A stretch of DNA of 64,000 nt from Reyranella sp. (GTDB lineage Bacteria > Pseudomonadota > Alphaproteobacteria > Reyranellales > Reyranellaceae), in assembly GCF_004296935.1 (NCBI RefSeq), contig NZ_SCVH01000166.1, forward strand, positions 124,001 to 188,000, written 5' to 3'. Within the stretch, counting starts at the first letter, position 1. Each line of letters opens with the position of its first letter. Shown piece by piece: positions 1-12,661 of the stretch. A program made the position numbers and the translations under genes. The notes beneath the pieces were generated by a model that searched no databases, was not told the DNA's origin, and saw nothing but the letters and a program-made list of their open reading frames with translations.

Positions 1-18
1 GGCCAGACGTCGCGGCCT

Positions 19-336
19 CTAGCGCGAGAAGCTGCCCGGCCCCGGGATCGGTGTCGCCCGCACGCTGCCGGGGCGGCCCGGCGGCTCCATAGGACCGGCG
101 GCGGCGCGCTCGAAGCCGTGGGCGGAGAGGCTGCCGCCCTGGAGCTGGCCGATCGCGATGATGCCCATGGCGAGCGTCACCGCCAGCACCACGACGGCCA
201 GCAGGAAGCCCGCCTGGCCGGTGCCGATGTCGGGCGGCACCTCGTCGTAACGGTTCGGCACGTCGTGCGGCATCTCGTGGTCATGCGGCGCGGGTTCGGC
301 CTCGGGCAGGGTCGGCAGAACGTGATGGTTGCTCAT
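19..336 (-). CDS. Small single-pass membrane protein, unknown function
   Basis: 105 residues. The N-terminal half is hydrophilic and rich in His, Pro and Glu. One membrane helix follows at about residues 43-65 (LLAVVVLAVTLAMGIIAIG), and the tail is Gly/Pro-rich. It is the last of three small membrane proteins transcribed leftward (with 425-673 and 683-1057), all built as acidic head, one helix and proline-rich tail. I do not recognise a family. The repeated architecture suggests a related set, perhaps envelope-anchored, but this is inference. Confidence 0.6.
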   Translation of the reverse strand: MSNHHVLPTLPEAEPAPHDHEMPHDVPNRYDEVPPDIGTGQAGFLLAVVVLAVTLAMGIIAIGQLQGGSLSAHGFERAAAGPMEPPGRPGSVRATPIPGPGSFSR

Positions 337-424
337 GGCGGGCCCCCAATTCCGTTGGGTACTCCCGGAGCCAACGCCCCGCCGCGGCGGTCGTTCCCGC
401 AGCCTGCGAACAGCGGGCGTGCTG

Positions 425-673
425 CTACTGCCGCGGGAGGATGGGCCTGGGCGGCGTGGCGGGCGCGTCGATCATCCGCTCAGCGGGGCGGTCGGGCTGG
501 CGGGCCTGGTCGTTGCGTTCGCCCGGCGCCGCCGTGGGATTGTAGAACAGCAGGCCCGCCGCCAGCACGATGGCGATCAGCACTGCACCGATGAGATAGA
601 AGGTGCCGCCGCCGGTGTCGCGGCCCGCCACCGGGTCGACCTGCGGCGCGCGCAACGGATCATGGTCGTTCAT
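425..673 (-). CDS. Small single-pass membrane protein, unknown function
   Basis: 82 residues. A polar N-terminus of about 24 residues is followed by one membrane helix (FYLIGAVLIAIVLAAGLLFY, about residues 25-44) and a Pro/Arg-rich tail predicted outside the membrane. A good ribosome site (GGAGGA) precedes the ATG. It lies 9 bp downstream of a similar gene (683-1057). No family recognised. Confidence 0.6.
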   Translation of the reverse strand: MNDHDPLRAPQVDPVAGRDTGGGTFYLIGAVLIAIVLAAGLLFYNPTAAPGERNDQARQPDRPAERMIDAPATPPRPILPRQ

Positions 674-682
674 GGTGTCCTC

Positions 683-1057
683 CTACCGCTGCGGGTTGGT
701 CGGGGTCACGGAGTCGGGCGGGGTCTGGATCGGCCCCTCGGGCGGGGCGGCCGGCAGGCGGGTCGGCGCCTGGTCCTGGCCCGGAGCCTGGGCGGGGGTC
801 TGGGCGGGCGCCGGGGCCGGCGTGGTCATCGACGCCGGCGGGGTCTCGGCTTGCCGGTCGTTGGGCTGCGGGCTGGCGAAGAACAGGAAGCCGCCCACCA
901 GCGCCACCGCGGCCAGCAGCGCGATGAAGGCATAATTCGAGCGGCCGTCGACCGCCTCGTAGGACGGATCGAAGCGCTCGTTGAGGCCGTACTTGTCGGC
1001 GTATCTGTCACGCGGCGAGCGTGGATCGAGCCGGGGGTCGGGATTGTAGTCGGTCAT
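683..1057 (-). CDS. Small single-pass membrane protein with Pro/Ala/Gln-rich tail
   Basis: 124 residues. The N-terminus (about 42 residues) is rich in Asp, Arg and Tyr. One membrane helix follows (about 43-61, AFIALLAAVALVGGFLFFA), then a low-complexity Pro/Ala/Gln tail of about 60 residues typical of extended periplasmic linkers. AAGGAGGA sits just before the ATG. First of three adjacent small membrane-protein genes; no known family is evident. Confidence 0.62.
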   Translation of the reverse strand: MTDYNPDPRLDPRSPRDRYADKYGLNERFDPSYEAVDGRSNYAFIALLAAVALVGGFLFFASPQPNDRQAETPPASMTTPAPAPAQTPAQAPGQDQAPTRLPAAPPEGPIQTPPDSVTPTNPQR

Positions 1058-1098
1058 GTGATCCTCCTTTTGAGAAGCTCACAGGCTCAACGGGCTGC

Positions 1099-1120
1099 GC
1101 CGCAGGGCGTTCCCTGCGGC
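1099..1120 (-). terminator. Perfect inverted repeat between metY and the small membrane genes
   Basis: A 9-bp perfect stem (GCCGCAGGG with CCCTGCGGC) closes a 4-nt loop in the gap downstream of metY. There is no T-tract on the leftward transcript, so this is a possible weak or Rho-assisted terminator or an mRNA-stabilising hairpin, not a proven terminator. Confidence 0.35.
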
Positions 1121-1161
1121 CGATTCTGCCCTCCCATCAAGGGCTTGGAGGACGCCCCCGG

Positions 1162-2454
1162 TCAGGTGGCGGCGAGCGCCTGGTCGAGGTCGGCCAGGAT
1201 GTCGTCGATATGCTCGAGCCCGATCGAGAGCCGCACGTAGCCCGGCGTGACGCCGGTCTGGGCCTGCTCCTCGGCCGAGAGCTGGGAGTGCGTGGTCGAG
1301 GCGGGATGGATGGCGAGGCTGCGCGCGTCGCCGATGTTGGCCACGTGATAGAACATTTTGAGGTTGTCGATGAACTTGCGGCCGGCGTCGGCGCCGCCCT
1401 TGAGCTCGAAACCCAGCAACGCCCCGTAGCCGCGCGACAAATGCTGGTCGGCCCGCTTCTTCGCCTCGCCCGTCATCAGCGAGGGATGGATCACCTTGGC
1501 GATCTTGGGATTCTTGGCCAGGTGCTTGGCCACGGCGATGGCGTTGTCGCAATGGACCCGCATGCGCAGCGGCAGCGTCTCCAGCCCCTGGATGAACATG
1601 AAGGCGTTGAACGGGCTCATCGGCGCGCCGACGTCGCGCAGGAGCGTCACGCGGGCCTTGATGATGTAGGCCACCGGCCCCATCGGCTTGGTCGCCTGCG
1701 TCCACACCGCCCCGTGGTAGCTGGGGTCGGGTGTGTTCAGCATGGGGAAGCGGTCCTTGTGCTTCTCCCAGTCGAAGTTGCCGCCGTCGACCAGGATGCC
1801 GCCGATCGAGGTGCCGTGGCCGCCGATGTATTTCGTCGTCGAGTGCAGCACGATCGCCGCGCCATGGTCGAACGGCCGGCACAGCACCGGCGCCGCGGTG
1901 TTGTCCATGATCAGCGGGATGCCGAGTTCGCGGCCGATCTTCGCCACCTGGGCGATCGGGAACACCGCGAGCTTGGGGTTGGGCAGGGTCTCGGCGTAGT
2001 AGCAGCGCGTGCGCGCGTCGGTGGCGCGTCGGAAGGCCTCCGGGTCCGCCGGATCGACGAAGCGGCATTCTATGCCCATGGTCTTCATCGTGTTGGCGAA
2101 CAGGTTCCAGGTGCCGCCGTAGATGTCGGTGGAGGCGACGAAATTGTCACCGGCGTGGCAGATGTTCTGGACGGCGAACAGCGAGGCGGCCTGGCCCGAG
2201 CCCAGCGCCAGCGCGGCGACCCCGCCCTCGAGGGCGGCGACGCGCTGCTCGAGCACGTCGCAGGTCGGGTTGCCGATGCGGCTGTAGATGTTGCCGAGCT
2301 CGGCCAGCGCGAACAGGTTGGCGGCGTGCTGCGTGCTGTTGAATTGGAAACTGGTGGTCTGGTAGATCGGCACCGCCACCGCGTTGGTTGCCGGGTCGCT
2401 GCGATAGCCGGCATGCAGCACGACGGTCTCGGGATGCTTGCTGTTGGTCGCCAT
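1162..2454 (-). CDS. metY: O-acetylhomoserine aminocarboxypropyltransferase (sulfhydrylase), MetY type
   Basis: 430 residues, the normal length for the Cys/Met-metabolism PLP family. Family members convert O-acetylhomoserine and sulfide (or methanethiol) to homocysteine (or methionine) in the cytoplasm. The N-terminal signature (HPETVVLHAGYR), the substrate segment YSRIGNPT (residues 57-64) and the PLP lysine K208 in STTKYIGGHG are all present. The start is supported by AGGAGG 7 bp before the ATG. It lies only 24 bp downstream of the cyclase-type response regulator gene, so it may be co-transcribed with the sensory operon. A MetX-like gene lies at 16.8 kb in another operon; a functional link is not shown. 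Confidence 0.92.
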   Translation of the reverse strand: MATNSKHPETVVLHAGYRSDPATNAVAVPIYQTTSFQFNSTQHAANLFALAELGNIYSRIGNPTCDVLEQRVAALEGGVAALALGSGQAASLFAVQNICHAGDNFVASTDIYGGTWNLFANTMKTMGIECRFVDPADPEAFRRATDARTRCYYAETLPNPKLAVFPIAQVAKIGRELGIPLIMDNTAAPVLCRPFDHGAAIVLHSTTKYIGGHGTSIGGILVDGGNFDWEKHKDRFPMLNTPDPSYHGAVWTQATKPMGPVAYIIKARVTLLRDVGAPMSPFNAFMFIQGLETLPLRMRVHCDNAIAVAKHLAKNPKIAKVIHPSLMTGEAKKRADQHLSRGYGALLGFELKGGADAGRKFIDNLKMFYHVANIGDARSLAIHPASTTHSQLSAEEQAQTGVTPGYVRLSIGLEHIDDILADLDQALAAT

Positions 2455-2478
2455 GGTGATCCTCCTGCGTTGACCGTC

Positions 2479-3573
2479 TTATACCTTCGGACCTCGCAGG
2501 TTGGCCACGGCCACCGGCCGCGCCATGCCGCGGATGTCGCGTTCGCCGAGATCCTCGACTTCGGCCGTGCCCTCGACCGCGGCGGCCAGCCGCCCGGTCA
2601 CCAGCACCTGCCCGTCGGTCGCCTCGTTGCAGAGGCGTGCGGCGAGGTTGATGACGGCGCCGATCGCCGTGTAGTCGAAGCGATCCTCGAAGCCGATGCG
2701 CCCGAGCGTGGCATAGCCCTGCGCCATGCCGATGCCGAAGCCCAGGCGATGGCCGCGCCGGGTCCAGGTCTGGGCAAGCGCCGCCACGGCGTCGCGCATT
2801 TCGAGCGAGAGCCTGGCCGCGCGCTCGGGCGCGTCGGGGCACGGCAGCGGATCGTTGAAGAACACCAGCATGCCGTCGCCGGTGAAGCGGTCGAGCGTGC
2901 CCTCGTGCTTGCGGATCAGCGGCCCGATCGCGCCGTGATACTCGGCGAGCACGGCCATGATGTCCTCGGGCTCGGCGGTCTCGGAGAAGGAGGTGAAGCC
3001 GCGCAGGTCGCAGAACATCGCCACGATGTCGCGGCGGTGGTTCTCCAGGATCTTCTCGTCGCCCGCCGACACGATCGCATGCGCAAGCTGGGGCGCCATG
3101 AAGCGGCGCAGCCGATTGACGCGCTCGAGTTCGCCCACCTGCTCGGCCACCCGGGTCGAAAGGTCGGCGTTCAGCGTGGTGAGTTCGTCGTGCAGGGCCT
3201 TGATGCGCAGCATGGCGCGGACGCGGGCGACCAGCGCGCCATGGTCGACCGGCTTGGTGAGATAGTCGTCGCCGCCGGCCTCGAGGCCGGCGATGACGTC
3301 CTTCGGGCTGGCCCTGGCGGTGACCAGCACCACCGGGATGAACGGCAGGCTCGCGTCGGCCTTGAGCCGGCGCACGACCTCCAGCCCGTCGACCTTGGGC
3401 ATCATGATGTCGAGCAGCACCAGGTCGGGCAGCGTCTCGCGCACCATCTCGAGGGCCTGCTCGCCGTCGCGCGCGACCACCACCTCGTAGCCCAGGCTTT
3501 CGAGCCGGACCTTCAGGATCTCGACATTGTCGGCGACGTCGTCGGCGACCAGGATGCGGGCCGGATCACGCAT
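2479..3573 (-). CDS. Response regulator with class III adenylate/guanylate cyclase output
   Basis: 364 residues. A CheY-like receiver occupies residues 5-122, with acidic pocket D11/D12, phospho-acceptor D55 and K107. A helical linker (about 125-165) leads to a class III nucleotide cyclase domain (about 180-350). The two metal aspartates are visible (D189 in FCDLRGF, D233 in TGDGM), as are the Asn and Arg of INLAAR needed for catalysis. The FDYTAIG segment favours an ATP-using enzyme, so cAMP is the likely product (inference). It starts 2 bp after the receiver gene 3576-3941 and is the last signalling gene of the leftward operon, so kinase output may be converted to a second messenger. Confidence 0.9.
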   Translation of the reverse strand: MRDPARILVADDVADNVEILKVRLESLGYEVVVARDGEQALEMVRETLPDLVLLDIMMPKVDGLEVVRRLKADASLPFIPVVLVTARASPKDVIAGLEAGGDDYLTKPVDHGALVARVRAMLRIKALHDELTTLNADLSTRVAEQVGELERVNRLRRFMAPQLAHAIVSAGDEKILENHRRDIVAMFCDLRGFTSFSETAEPEDIMAVLAEYHGAIGPLIRKHEGTLDRFTGDGMLVFFNDPLPCPDAPERAARLSLEMRDAVAALAQTWTRRGHRLGFGIGMAQGYATLGRIGFEDRFDYTAIGAVINLAARLCNEATDGQVLVTGRLAAAVEGTAEVEDLGERDIRGMARPVAVANLRGPKV

Positions 3574-3575
3574 TT

Positions 3576-3937
3576 CTAGCCGATCAGCTCCCGCACCTTG
3601 GCCAGCATCTGCCGCGGGCTGTAGGGCTTGGCGATGTAGGCATCGCAGCCGGCATCGCGCGTCTTCTGCTCGTCGCCGGACAGGGCATAGGAGGTGACGG
3701 CCACGATCGGGATCGCCTTCAGCTCGGGGTTGGCTTTTATGCGCCGCGTCGCCTCGTAGCCGTCCATCACCGGCATCTGGATGTCCATCAGGATCAGGTC
3801 GGGCCGGTGTTCGGCTGCCTTGGCGACGCCCTCGGCGCCGTCGCGCGCCTCGAACAGCGTGTAGCCCGCCATGCCCAGCAGATCGCGCAGGATCTGGCGG
3901 TTATCCTCGGTGTCCTCGACGATGAGAATCTTCTTGC

Positions 3938-3941
<4 letters not shown>
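3576..3941 (-). CDS. Single-domain response regulator, DivK-like
   Basis: 121 residues forming one receiver domain and nothing else. Phospho-acceptor D53 lies in LILMDIQMPVMDG; E9/D10, T83 and K105 (IAKPY) complete the active site. The start codon overlaps the kinase stop by 4 bp (ATGA), which fixes the start and implies translational coupling. It probably receives phosphate from the adjacent kinase and may relay or compete with the receiver of the cyclase gene. The MPVMDGYEATRRIK sequence is typical of DivK/CheY-like proteins; cell-cycle DivK function is not implied. Confidence 0.9.
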
Positions 3942-7845
<3,904 letters not shown>

Positions 7846-7849
<4 letters not shown>

Positions 7850-8787
7850 TCGATCACCTCGTCGGCACGCTGCACCAGGCCCTGCGGCAGCGTAAGGCCG
7901 AACGCCTTGGCCGTCGCGAGATTCAGGAACAGGTCGAACTGCGTCGGCTGCATCACCGGGATATCGCGCGGCGGCGTTCCCTTCAGCGCCTGCGTCAGGC
8001 AGAACGCCAGCAGCCGGTAGACCTCGGCAGTGTTCGCCCCGATCGCCATCAGGCCGCCGGAGTCGACATAGAAACGACCCTGTGAGACCGATGGCAGGCG
8101 CATCGCGCGCAGCCGTGCGGCGATGGCGGCGAGCGGCAGGCTGGGCTGCACGATGACGGCGTCGGGCCGACGTGCCTGCAGCTTGGCAAAGGCGGGCTCG
8201 AGGTCGCCGATCGTGGCCACGATCGGCTCGACCTCGATGGCCAGCGTTGCGGCGGAAGCCTGGATCTGTGCCAGGAACGGCTTGCTGAACGGATCTGAAG
8301 GATGGAGCAGCACGGCGATACGCTTCATCGACGGCACGATCTCGCGCATGAGCTCGACCCGTTTGGCGCCGAGCGCAGCCGCGGCGCCATCGACGCCCGT
8401 AAGGTTGCCACCCGGGCGCGCCAGGCTGTCGACGAGGCCCGCGCCGACGGGGTCGCCGGACGAGATGACGATCGGGATGGTCTGCGTCGCGCGCTTGGCG
8501 GCGAGTGCCGCCGGCGTTTGCAGGGCGACGATGGCGTCGACGTTGGCCGCGACCAACTCGGCGGCAAGCAACTGCAGGCGATCGATCGAACCGCCGGTCG
8601 AACGTGTCAGCAGCGAATAGGAGCCCTCGGTCCAGCCGCGCTCCTGCAGGCCGATGCGCAGCAGGTCCGGGAAGTAGTGTTCGTCGCGCGCCATCAGCAC
8701 GCCGATGACCGGCCGGCGCGGTGCCTGCGCGCGGCCTGGCGCGGCAGGAAGAGCCGCGAGCGCGGAGAGGAAAAGCCGCCGCTTCAC
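7846..8787 (-). CDS. ABC-type periplasmic substrate-binding protein, paralog 7 (kinase-proximal)
   Basis: 313 residues. The N-terminus has twin arginines and a signal peptide ending near APGRAQA. It belongs to the ABC_sub_bind family (PF04392-type): two Rossmann-like lobes with the family markers VDAIVALQTPAALAAK, GGNLTGV, KRVELMREIVP and the terminal ADEVIE. The stop overlaps the kinase start by 4 bp. No permease or ATPase gene is nearby, so the protein may deliver ligand information to the kinase Cache domain instead of feeding a transporter. The ligand is unknown. Confidence 0.88.
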
Positions 8788-9740
8788 TCGATCACCTCGT
8801 CGGCGCGGATCAGGATGGATTGCGGCACGGCGATGCCCAGCACCTTCGCCGTCTTGAGGTTGATCACCAGCTCGATCTGGATCGGGCCCTGCACCGGCAG
8901 GTCGCCGGGCTTTGCCCCCTTCAGGAGCTTGTCGAGATAGATGGCGGAGTCGCGATAGATGTGCCGGATGTCGGCGGCGTAGCTCAGCAGTCCGCCGGCA
9001 TCGGTGAAGCGCCGCGAGGCCGCGGCCGAGGGCAGGCGGTGCTTGAGCGCGAGCGCGGCCGTGAGGGCGGGGGAAAGGCTCGGCTGCACGATGACGGCAT
9101 CGACAGCGCCGCCGCCCAGCCGCGCGAAGGCGGGCTCGAGATCGGCCTCGCGCTCGATCATCACGCGCTCGATGGCGACGCCGCCCTGGCTCCCGGCCTT
9201 CTCGAGCTGCTCGAGGAACGGCTTGTGGAACGGATCCGGCGCGTTGGCGATGGCGGCGATGCGGCGCGCCGCTGGCAGGATTTCCTTCAGGAGCTCGACG
9301 CTCTTGCCGGCGAGCTCGGCCGTCGCCGTCGAGACGCCCGTCAGGTTGGCCTCGGGCCGCGCCAGGCTGGTGACCAGGCCGGTCGCCAACGCGTCGCCGA
9401 CGCCGGCCAGCAAGACCGGGATGGTTTGCGTCGCCTTCTTGGCGGCGAGCGCCGCCGGTGTCTGGACCGCCACCAGGACATCGACATTGAGGGCCACCAG
9501 CTCGGCAGCCAGCGCATCGAGCCGCGCCGGCTCGAACTCGGCCGAGCGATACTCGAACCTGATATTTGTGCCTTCGACGTAGCCCAGGTCCTTCAGCGTA
9601 TTGCGGAAGATCGACCAGAAGGGCTCGCGCTGGCCGCCCACCAGCACGCCGACGCGGAAGACCTTGCCGGCTTGAGCACGCGCGCCGACCGGCGTCGCCG
9701 CCGCCATCGCGCCTGCAGCCAGGAGAAGCCGTCGCCTCAT
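8784..9740 (-). CDS. ABC-type periplasmic substrate-binding protein, paralog 6
   Basis: 318 residues with signal peptide (MRRRLLLAAG... to ARAQA). The same ABC_sub_bind fold markers are present: VDVLVAVQTPAALAAKKATQTIP, GVGDALATGLV, ELLKEILP and C-terminal RADEVIE. Start and stop both form 4-bp ATGA overlaps with the neighbouring paralogs, which fixes the start. It is closest in sequence to paralog 7, sharing the QTPAALAAK and TQTIP blocks, so these two probably arose by the most recent duplication (inference from reading). Confidence 0.88.
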   Translation of the reverse strand: MRRRLLLAAGAMAAATPVGARAQAGKVFRVGVLVGGQREPFWSIFRNTLKDLGYVEGTNIRFEYRSAEFEPARLDALAAELVALNVDVLVAVQTPAALAAKKATQTIPVLLAGVGDALATGLVTSLARPEANLTGVSTATAELAGKSVELLKEILPAARRIAAIANAPDPFHKPFLEQLEKAGSQGGVAIERVMIEREADLEPAFARLGGGAVDAVIVQPSLSPALTAALALKHRLPSAAASRRFTDAGGLLSYAADIRHIYRDSAIYLDKLLKGAKPGDLPVQGPIQIELVINLKTAKVLGIAVPQSILIRADEVIE

Positions 9741-10717
9741 TCGATTACCTCGTCGACGCGGGCCATGAACAGTGCCGGGACAGTCAAACCGAGCGTCTTC
9801 GCGGTTTTGAGGTTGATGACCAACTCGAACCTGGTTGGCTGCAACACCGGCAGAGTCGCCGGGTTCTCGCCACGCAGGATGCGGCCGGCAAGGACACCAG
9901 CCTGGCGATAGGCCTCGTTGAAGCTGGGGCCGTAGCTCGCAAGTCCTCCGGCATCGGCGAACTGTCGCCACTGGTAGATTCCGGGCAGGCGATGGCGCGC
10001 GGCGAGCTCGACGATGCGCAAGCGCTCGCTGGTGAACCAGGGGTCGGACGCCACGACCAGCCCCATCGCCTGCTGCGCCGCGAGGGTCGCGAAAGCGGCA
10101 TCGAACTCGTCGCTCGTGCCCGGCTGCAGGATCGTCAGGGACCGCCCGATCGCCTTGGCCGCGGCCTGCAGTTTGGTGCGCTGGATATCGGCACTGGGAT
10201 TCTTCGGGTTGATGAAGACGCCCATGATCCCGGAGGAAGGGACCAGCTCGGACAGAAGGTCCAGCCGCTTGGCGTCGAGGTCCTCGGCGAGGATGGCAAC
10301 GCCGGTGACGTTGCCGCCCGGTCTGTTCAGGCTCGCGACGATGCCGTCCTGTACCGGGTCGCGCACGGCAGTGAAGACGATGGGGATGGTCGAAGTGGCG
10401 GTCTTCGCTGCCGCCGCCGCGAAATTGCCGCCGGCCGCCACGAGGAGCGCCGGCTGACGGCGGACCAGCTCGGCGGCCAGCGCCGGCAGCTTCGCGGAGT
10501 CGCCGTCGGCCCAGCGGTACTCGATGGCCACGGTACGGCCGATGACGTAGCCGGTCTCTTCCAGTCCGGCGCGGAACGCCGCGAGTTGATCGCGCAGCGC
10601 TGCTTCCGGCAGCAGGCTGAGAAAGCCGATCACGGGCGGAGCGAGTTTCTGCGCGACCGCGGCTGACGGCAGGCAAACTACTGCGGCGAGGCCGCCTAGG
10701 ACGTCGCGCCGCCTCAT
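9737..10717 (-). CDS. ABC-type periplasmic substrate-binding protein, paralog 5
   Basis: 326 residues. The signal peptide has twin Arg (MRRRDVLGG) and a cleavage region near AAVAQK. It carries the family features GGNVTGV, RLDLLSELVP, GLASYGPSFNEAYRQAG and the C-terminal VDEVIE. It overlaps both neighbouring paralogs by 4 bp. The central ligand-contact region differs clearly from paralogs 6 and 7, consistent with a different ligand. No transporter subunits are nearby. Confidence 0.88.
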   Translation of the reverse strand: MRRRDVLGGLAAVVCLPSAAVAQKLAPPVIGFLSLLPEAALRDQLAAFRAGLEETGYVIGRTVAIEYRWADGDSAKLPALAAELVRRQPALLVAAGGNFAAAAAKTATSTIPIVFTAVRDPVQDGIVASLNRPGGNVTGVAILAEDLDAKRLDLLSELVPSSGIMGVFINPKNPSADIQRTKLQAAAKAIGRSLTILQPGTSDEFDAAFATLAAQQAMGLVVASDPWFTSERLRIVELAARHRLPGIYQWRQFADAGGLASYGPSFNEAYRQAGVLAGRILRGENPATLPVLQPTRFELVINLKTAKTLGLTVPALFMARVDEVIE

Positions 10718-11682
10718 TCGATGATTTCGTCGGCGCGCGCAAAGATCGCCGGAGGAATGGCGATCGCGTATTGGCCGGCCGTCTTCGCATTGATGACCAA
10801 TTCGAACCTCACGGGCTGTTCAATGGGGAGAGTCGCCGGGTCCGCTCCTTTCAGCACGCGTTCTACCTGCCGGGCCAGTTGTCGATGAACTTCCTCCACC
10901 TTTGGTCCATAAGAGAACAGAAAGCCACTGCGTGCGAAGATCGCCCAGCTTGCAATGACCGGAACGCGCAGCCTGGCGGCGGCATTGGCAATCCACACGC
11001 GGTTCTGAACCGTCACGATGTCGGACAGGGCCATGATGGCGCCTACATTTGCTGCCGGCATCCTGTCGAACGCCGATTCCATCTCGGACCGGTTGCGCGC
11101 CGGATAGTAGACGAGGCCAAGGTCGAGCGAAGCGGCGGTCAGCCGGCACACCGCCATGTCCCGGCCCTCGCCGGGATGATCGGGATTGGCCAACACCGCC
11201 AGAGTCTGGAGGCGAGGCATGAATTCCCGCAGCAGTTCGATCCTCTTTCCGTTCAGTTCGGCCGACAGGTAGGAGACCCCCGACGCATTGCGGCCGGGCC
11301 GCGTGAGGCTGGCCGCGAAGCCGGCATCGACAGGATCTCCGCTGAAGGAATAGAGAACAGGCACCGTCTTTATCGCGTCGAGGGTGGATTTTACGGCGGC
11401 GCCATAGGTGGCGATGGCATTTGCCGGCTGCTCTGCCAGCGACCGCGCAAGATCGGCAACCCGGTCGATGCGCTCATCGGCATATCGCTCTTCGAGCGTG
11501 AATGTCCGGCCGGGGAGATAACCATTCTCCGCCATGCCTTCCAGAAATATGGCGCGGCTTCCAGCGGCGGCGGCGGCCGTTGCATAAGACAGCCAGCCCA
11601 CGACGGGCAGGCGCTGCGCATGGGCACTGCGCACCCCGAGAGCAGCCGGCACTGTCCCGGCCAGAAAGGACCGCCGGTTCAT
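10714..11682 (-). CDS. ABC-type periplasmic substrate-binding protein, paralog 4
   Basis: 322 residues with a Tat-like signal (NRRSFLAGTVPAALG, cleavage near SAHAQ). The family blocks VLYSFSGDPVDAGF, LNGKRIELLREFMP, LFSYGPKVEEVHRQLA and the C-terminal ADEIIE are present. It has lower GC and less biased codons than the flanking paralogs by eye, which may mark a later acquisition. It is separated from paralog 3 by 10 bp and overlaps paralog 5 by 4 bp. Confidence 0.87.
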   Translation of the reverse strand: MNRRSFLAGTVPAALGVRSAHAQRLPVVGWLSYATAAAAAGSRAIFLEGMAENGYLPGRTFTLEERYADERIDRVADLARSLAEQPANAIATYGAAVKSTLDAIKTVPVLYSFSGDPVDAGFAASLTRPGRNASGVSYLSAELNGKRIELLREFMPRLQTLAVLANPDHPGEGRDMAVCRLTAASLDLGLVYYPARNRSEMESAFDRMPAANVGAIMALSDIVTVQNRVWIANAAARLRVPVIASWAIFARSGFLFSYGPKVEEVHRQLARQVERVLKGADPATLPIEQPVRFELVINAKTAGQYAIAIPPAIFARADEIIE

Positions 11683-11692
11683 GGTGCAACCG

Positions 11693-12661
11693 TCATTCGA
11701 TGATCTCGTCGGCTTGGGCGAGCAGGGTCGGCGGCAGGGTGAGGCCGAGGGCCGCCGCCGTCTTCTGGTTGATCACCAGCTCCAGCACCGTCGGCTGCTC
11801 GATCGGCAGGGTCGCCGGCGCGGCACCGCCCAGCACGCGCACGACATAGACCGCCAGGCGCCGATAGGCTTCCTGCAGGTTGGGGCCGTAGGTCAGGAGC
11901 GCGCCGGCCCGCGCGATCTCGGCCCAGCCGGAGATCAAGGGCACCTTGTGGGCGATGCAGTCGGCCGCCGCGGCGGGCGCTTGCTGGACCATGCCGGAAC
12001 TGGGCAGCATGACGACCGCCTGGGTTCCGCTGTCGAGCGCCTGGGTCAGAGCGGTGCGGATGTCGCCCGCGTTCTGGGCGCGATAGACGGTGAGGTCGAT
12101 GCCGAGCGGCTGGACAGCCGACTGGCAGGCGACAATCTCCTTCTCCTCGCCGGCATGGCGCGCGTTCGACAGGAGTGCCATCTTGCGGCAGTTGGGCACC
12201 GCCGTACGCAGGAGGTCGATGCGTTTGGGACTGAGCTCGATCGACATGAAGCTGAGGCCGGTCGCATTGCCGCCCGGCCGCGACATCGATTGCGCGATGC
12301 CAGCGACGACGGGATCCCCGCTGTAGCCGAACACCAGCGGCACGGTAGGTTTGCCGGCGACGGCCGTCACGGCGGCGGCGCCCTGGGTCACGATCAGGCG
12401 CACGCCCAGTTGCTGCAGCTCGGCCACCTGGGCGGCGGCGAGTGCCGGCGTGTTCACGTTGTAGCGTTCGAGAATGCGGACGGGCTCCCCGCCCGCCGGC
12501 AGGGCGGCGATGAGGCCCGCCTTCAGCGCGTTGAAGAACGGCGCCGTGGTCTCGGCGGATTCGGGCGAGATCCAGCCGATCAGGCGTTCGGCAGCATGGG
12601 CGCGGCCCGCGCCCAGGAAAGGAGCCGCAAGACCCGCGGCCAGGATGTGACGCCGTTTCAT
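11693..12661 (-). CDS. ABC-type periplasmic substrate-binding protein, paralog 3
   Basis: 322 residues with signal peptide (MKRRHILAAG..., cleavage near AHAAE). Recognisable blocks are VPLVFGYSGDPVVAGI, GGNATGLSFM, KRIDLLRTAVP, LLTYGPNLQEAYRRLA and the terminal ADEIIE. The SGDPV and TYGP blocks resemble paralog 4. The start lies in an ATGA overlap with the stop of paralog 2. Confidence 0.88.
   Translation of the reverse strand: MKRRHILAAGLAAPFLGAGRAHAAERLIGWISPESAETTAPFFNALKAGLIAALPAGGEPVRILERYNVNTPALAAAQVAELQQLGVRLIVTQGAAAVTAVAGKPTVPLVFGYSGDPVVAGIAQSMSRPGGNATGLSFMSIELSPKRIDLLRTAVPNCRKMALLSNARHAGEEKEIVACQSAVQPLGIDLTVYRAQNAGDIRTALTQALDSGTQAVVMLPSSGMVQQAPAAAADCIAHKVPLISGWAEIARAGALLTYGPNLQEAYRRLAVYVVRVLGGAAPATLPIEQPTVLELVINQKTAAALGLTLPPTLLAQADEIIE

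Noticed and set aside
1021-3579. Very long open frame on the plus strand (about 850 codons) opposite metY and the cyclase gene
   Set aside because: It is antisense to two genes with clear domains, has His/Arg/Gly-rich nonsense composition and arises from the high GC of third codon positions. The same holds for similar long antisense frames at 4484-6349, 20755-22044, 32452-34893 and 61647-63293.
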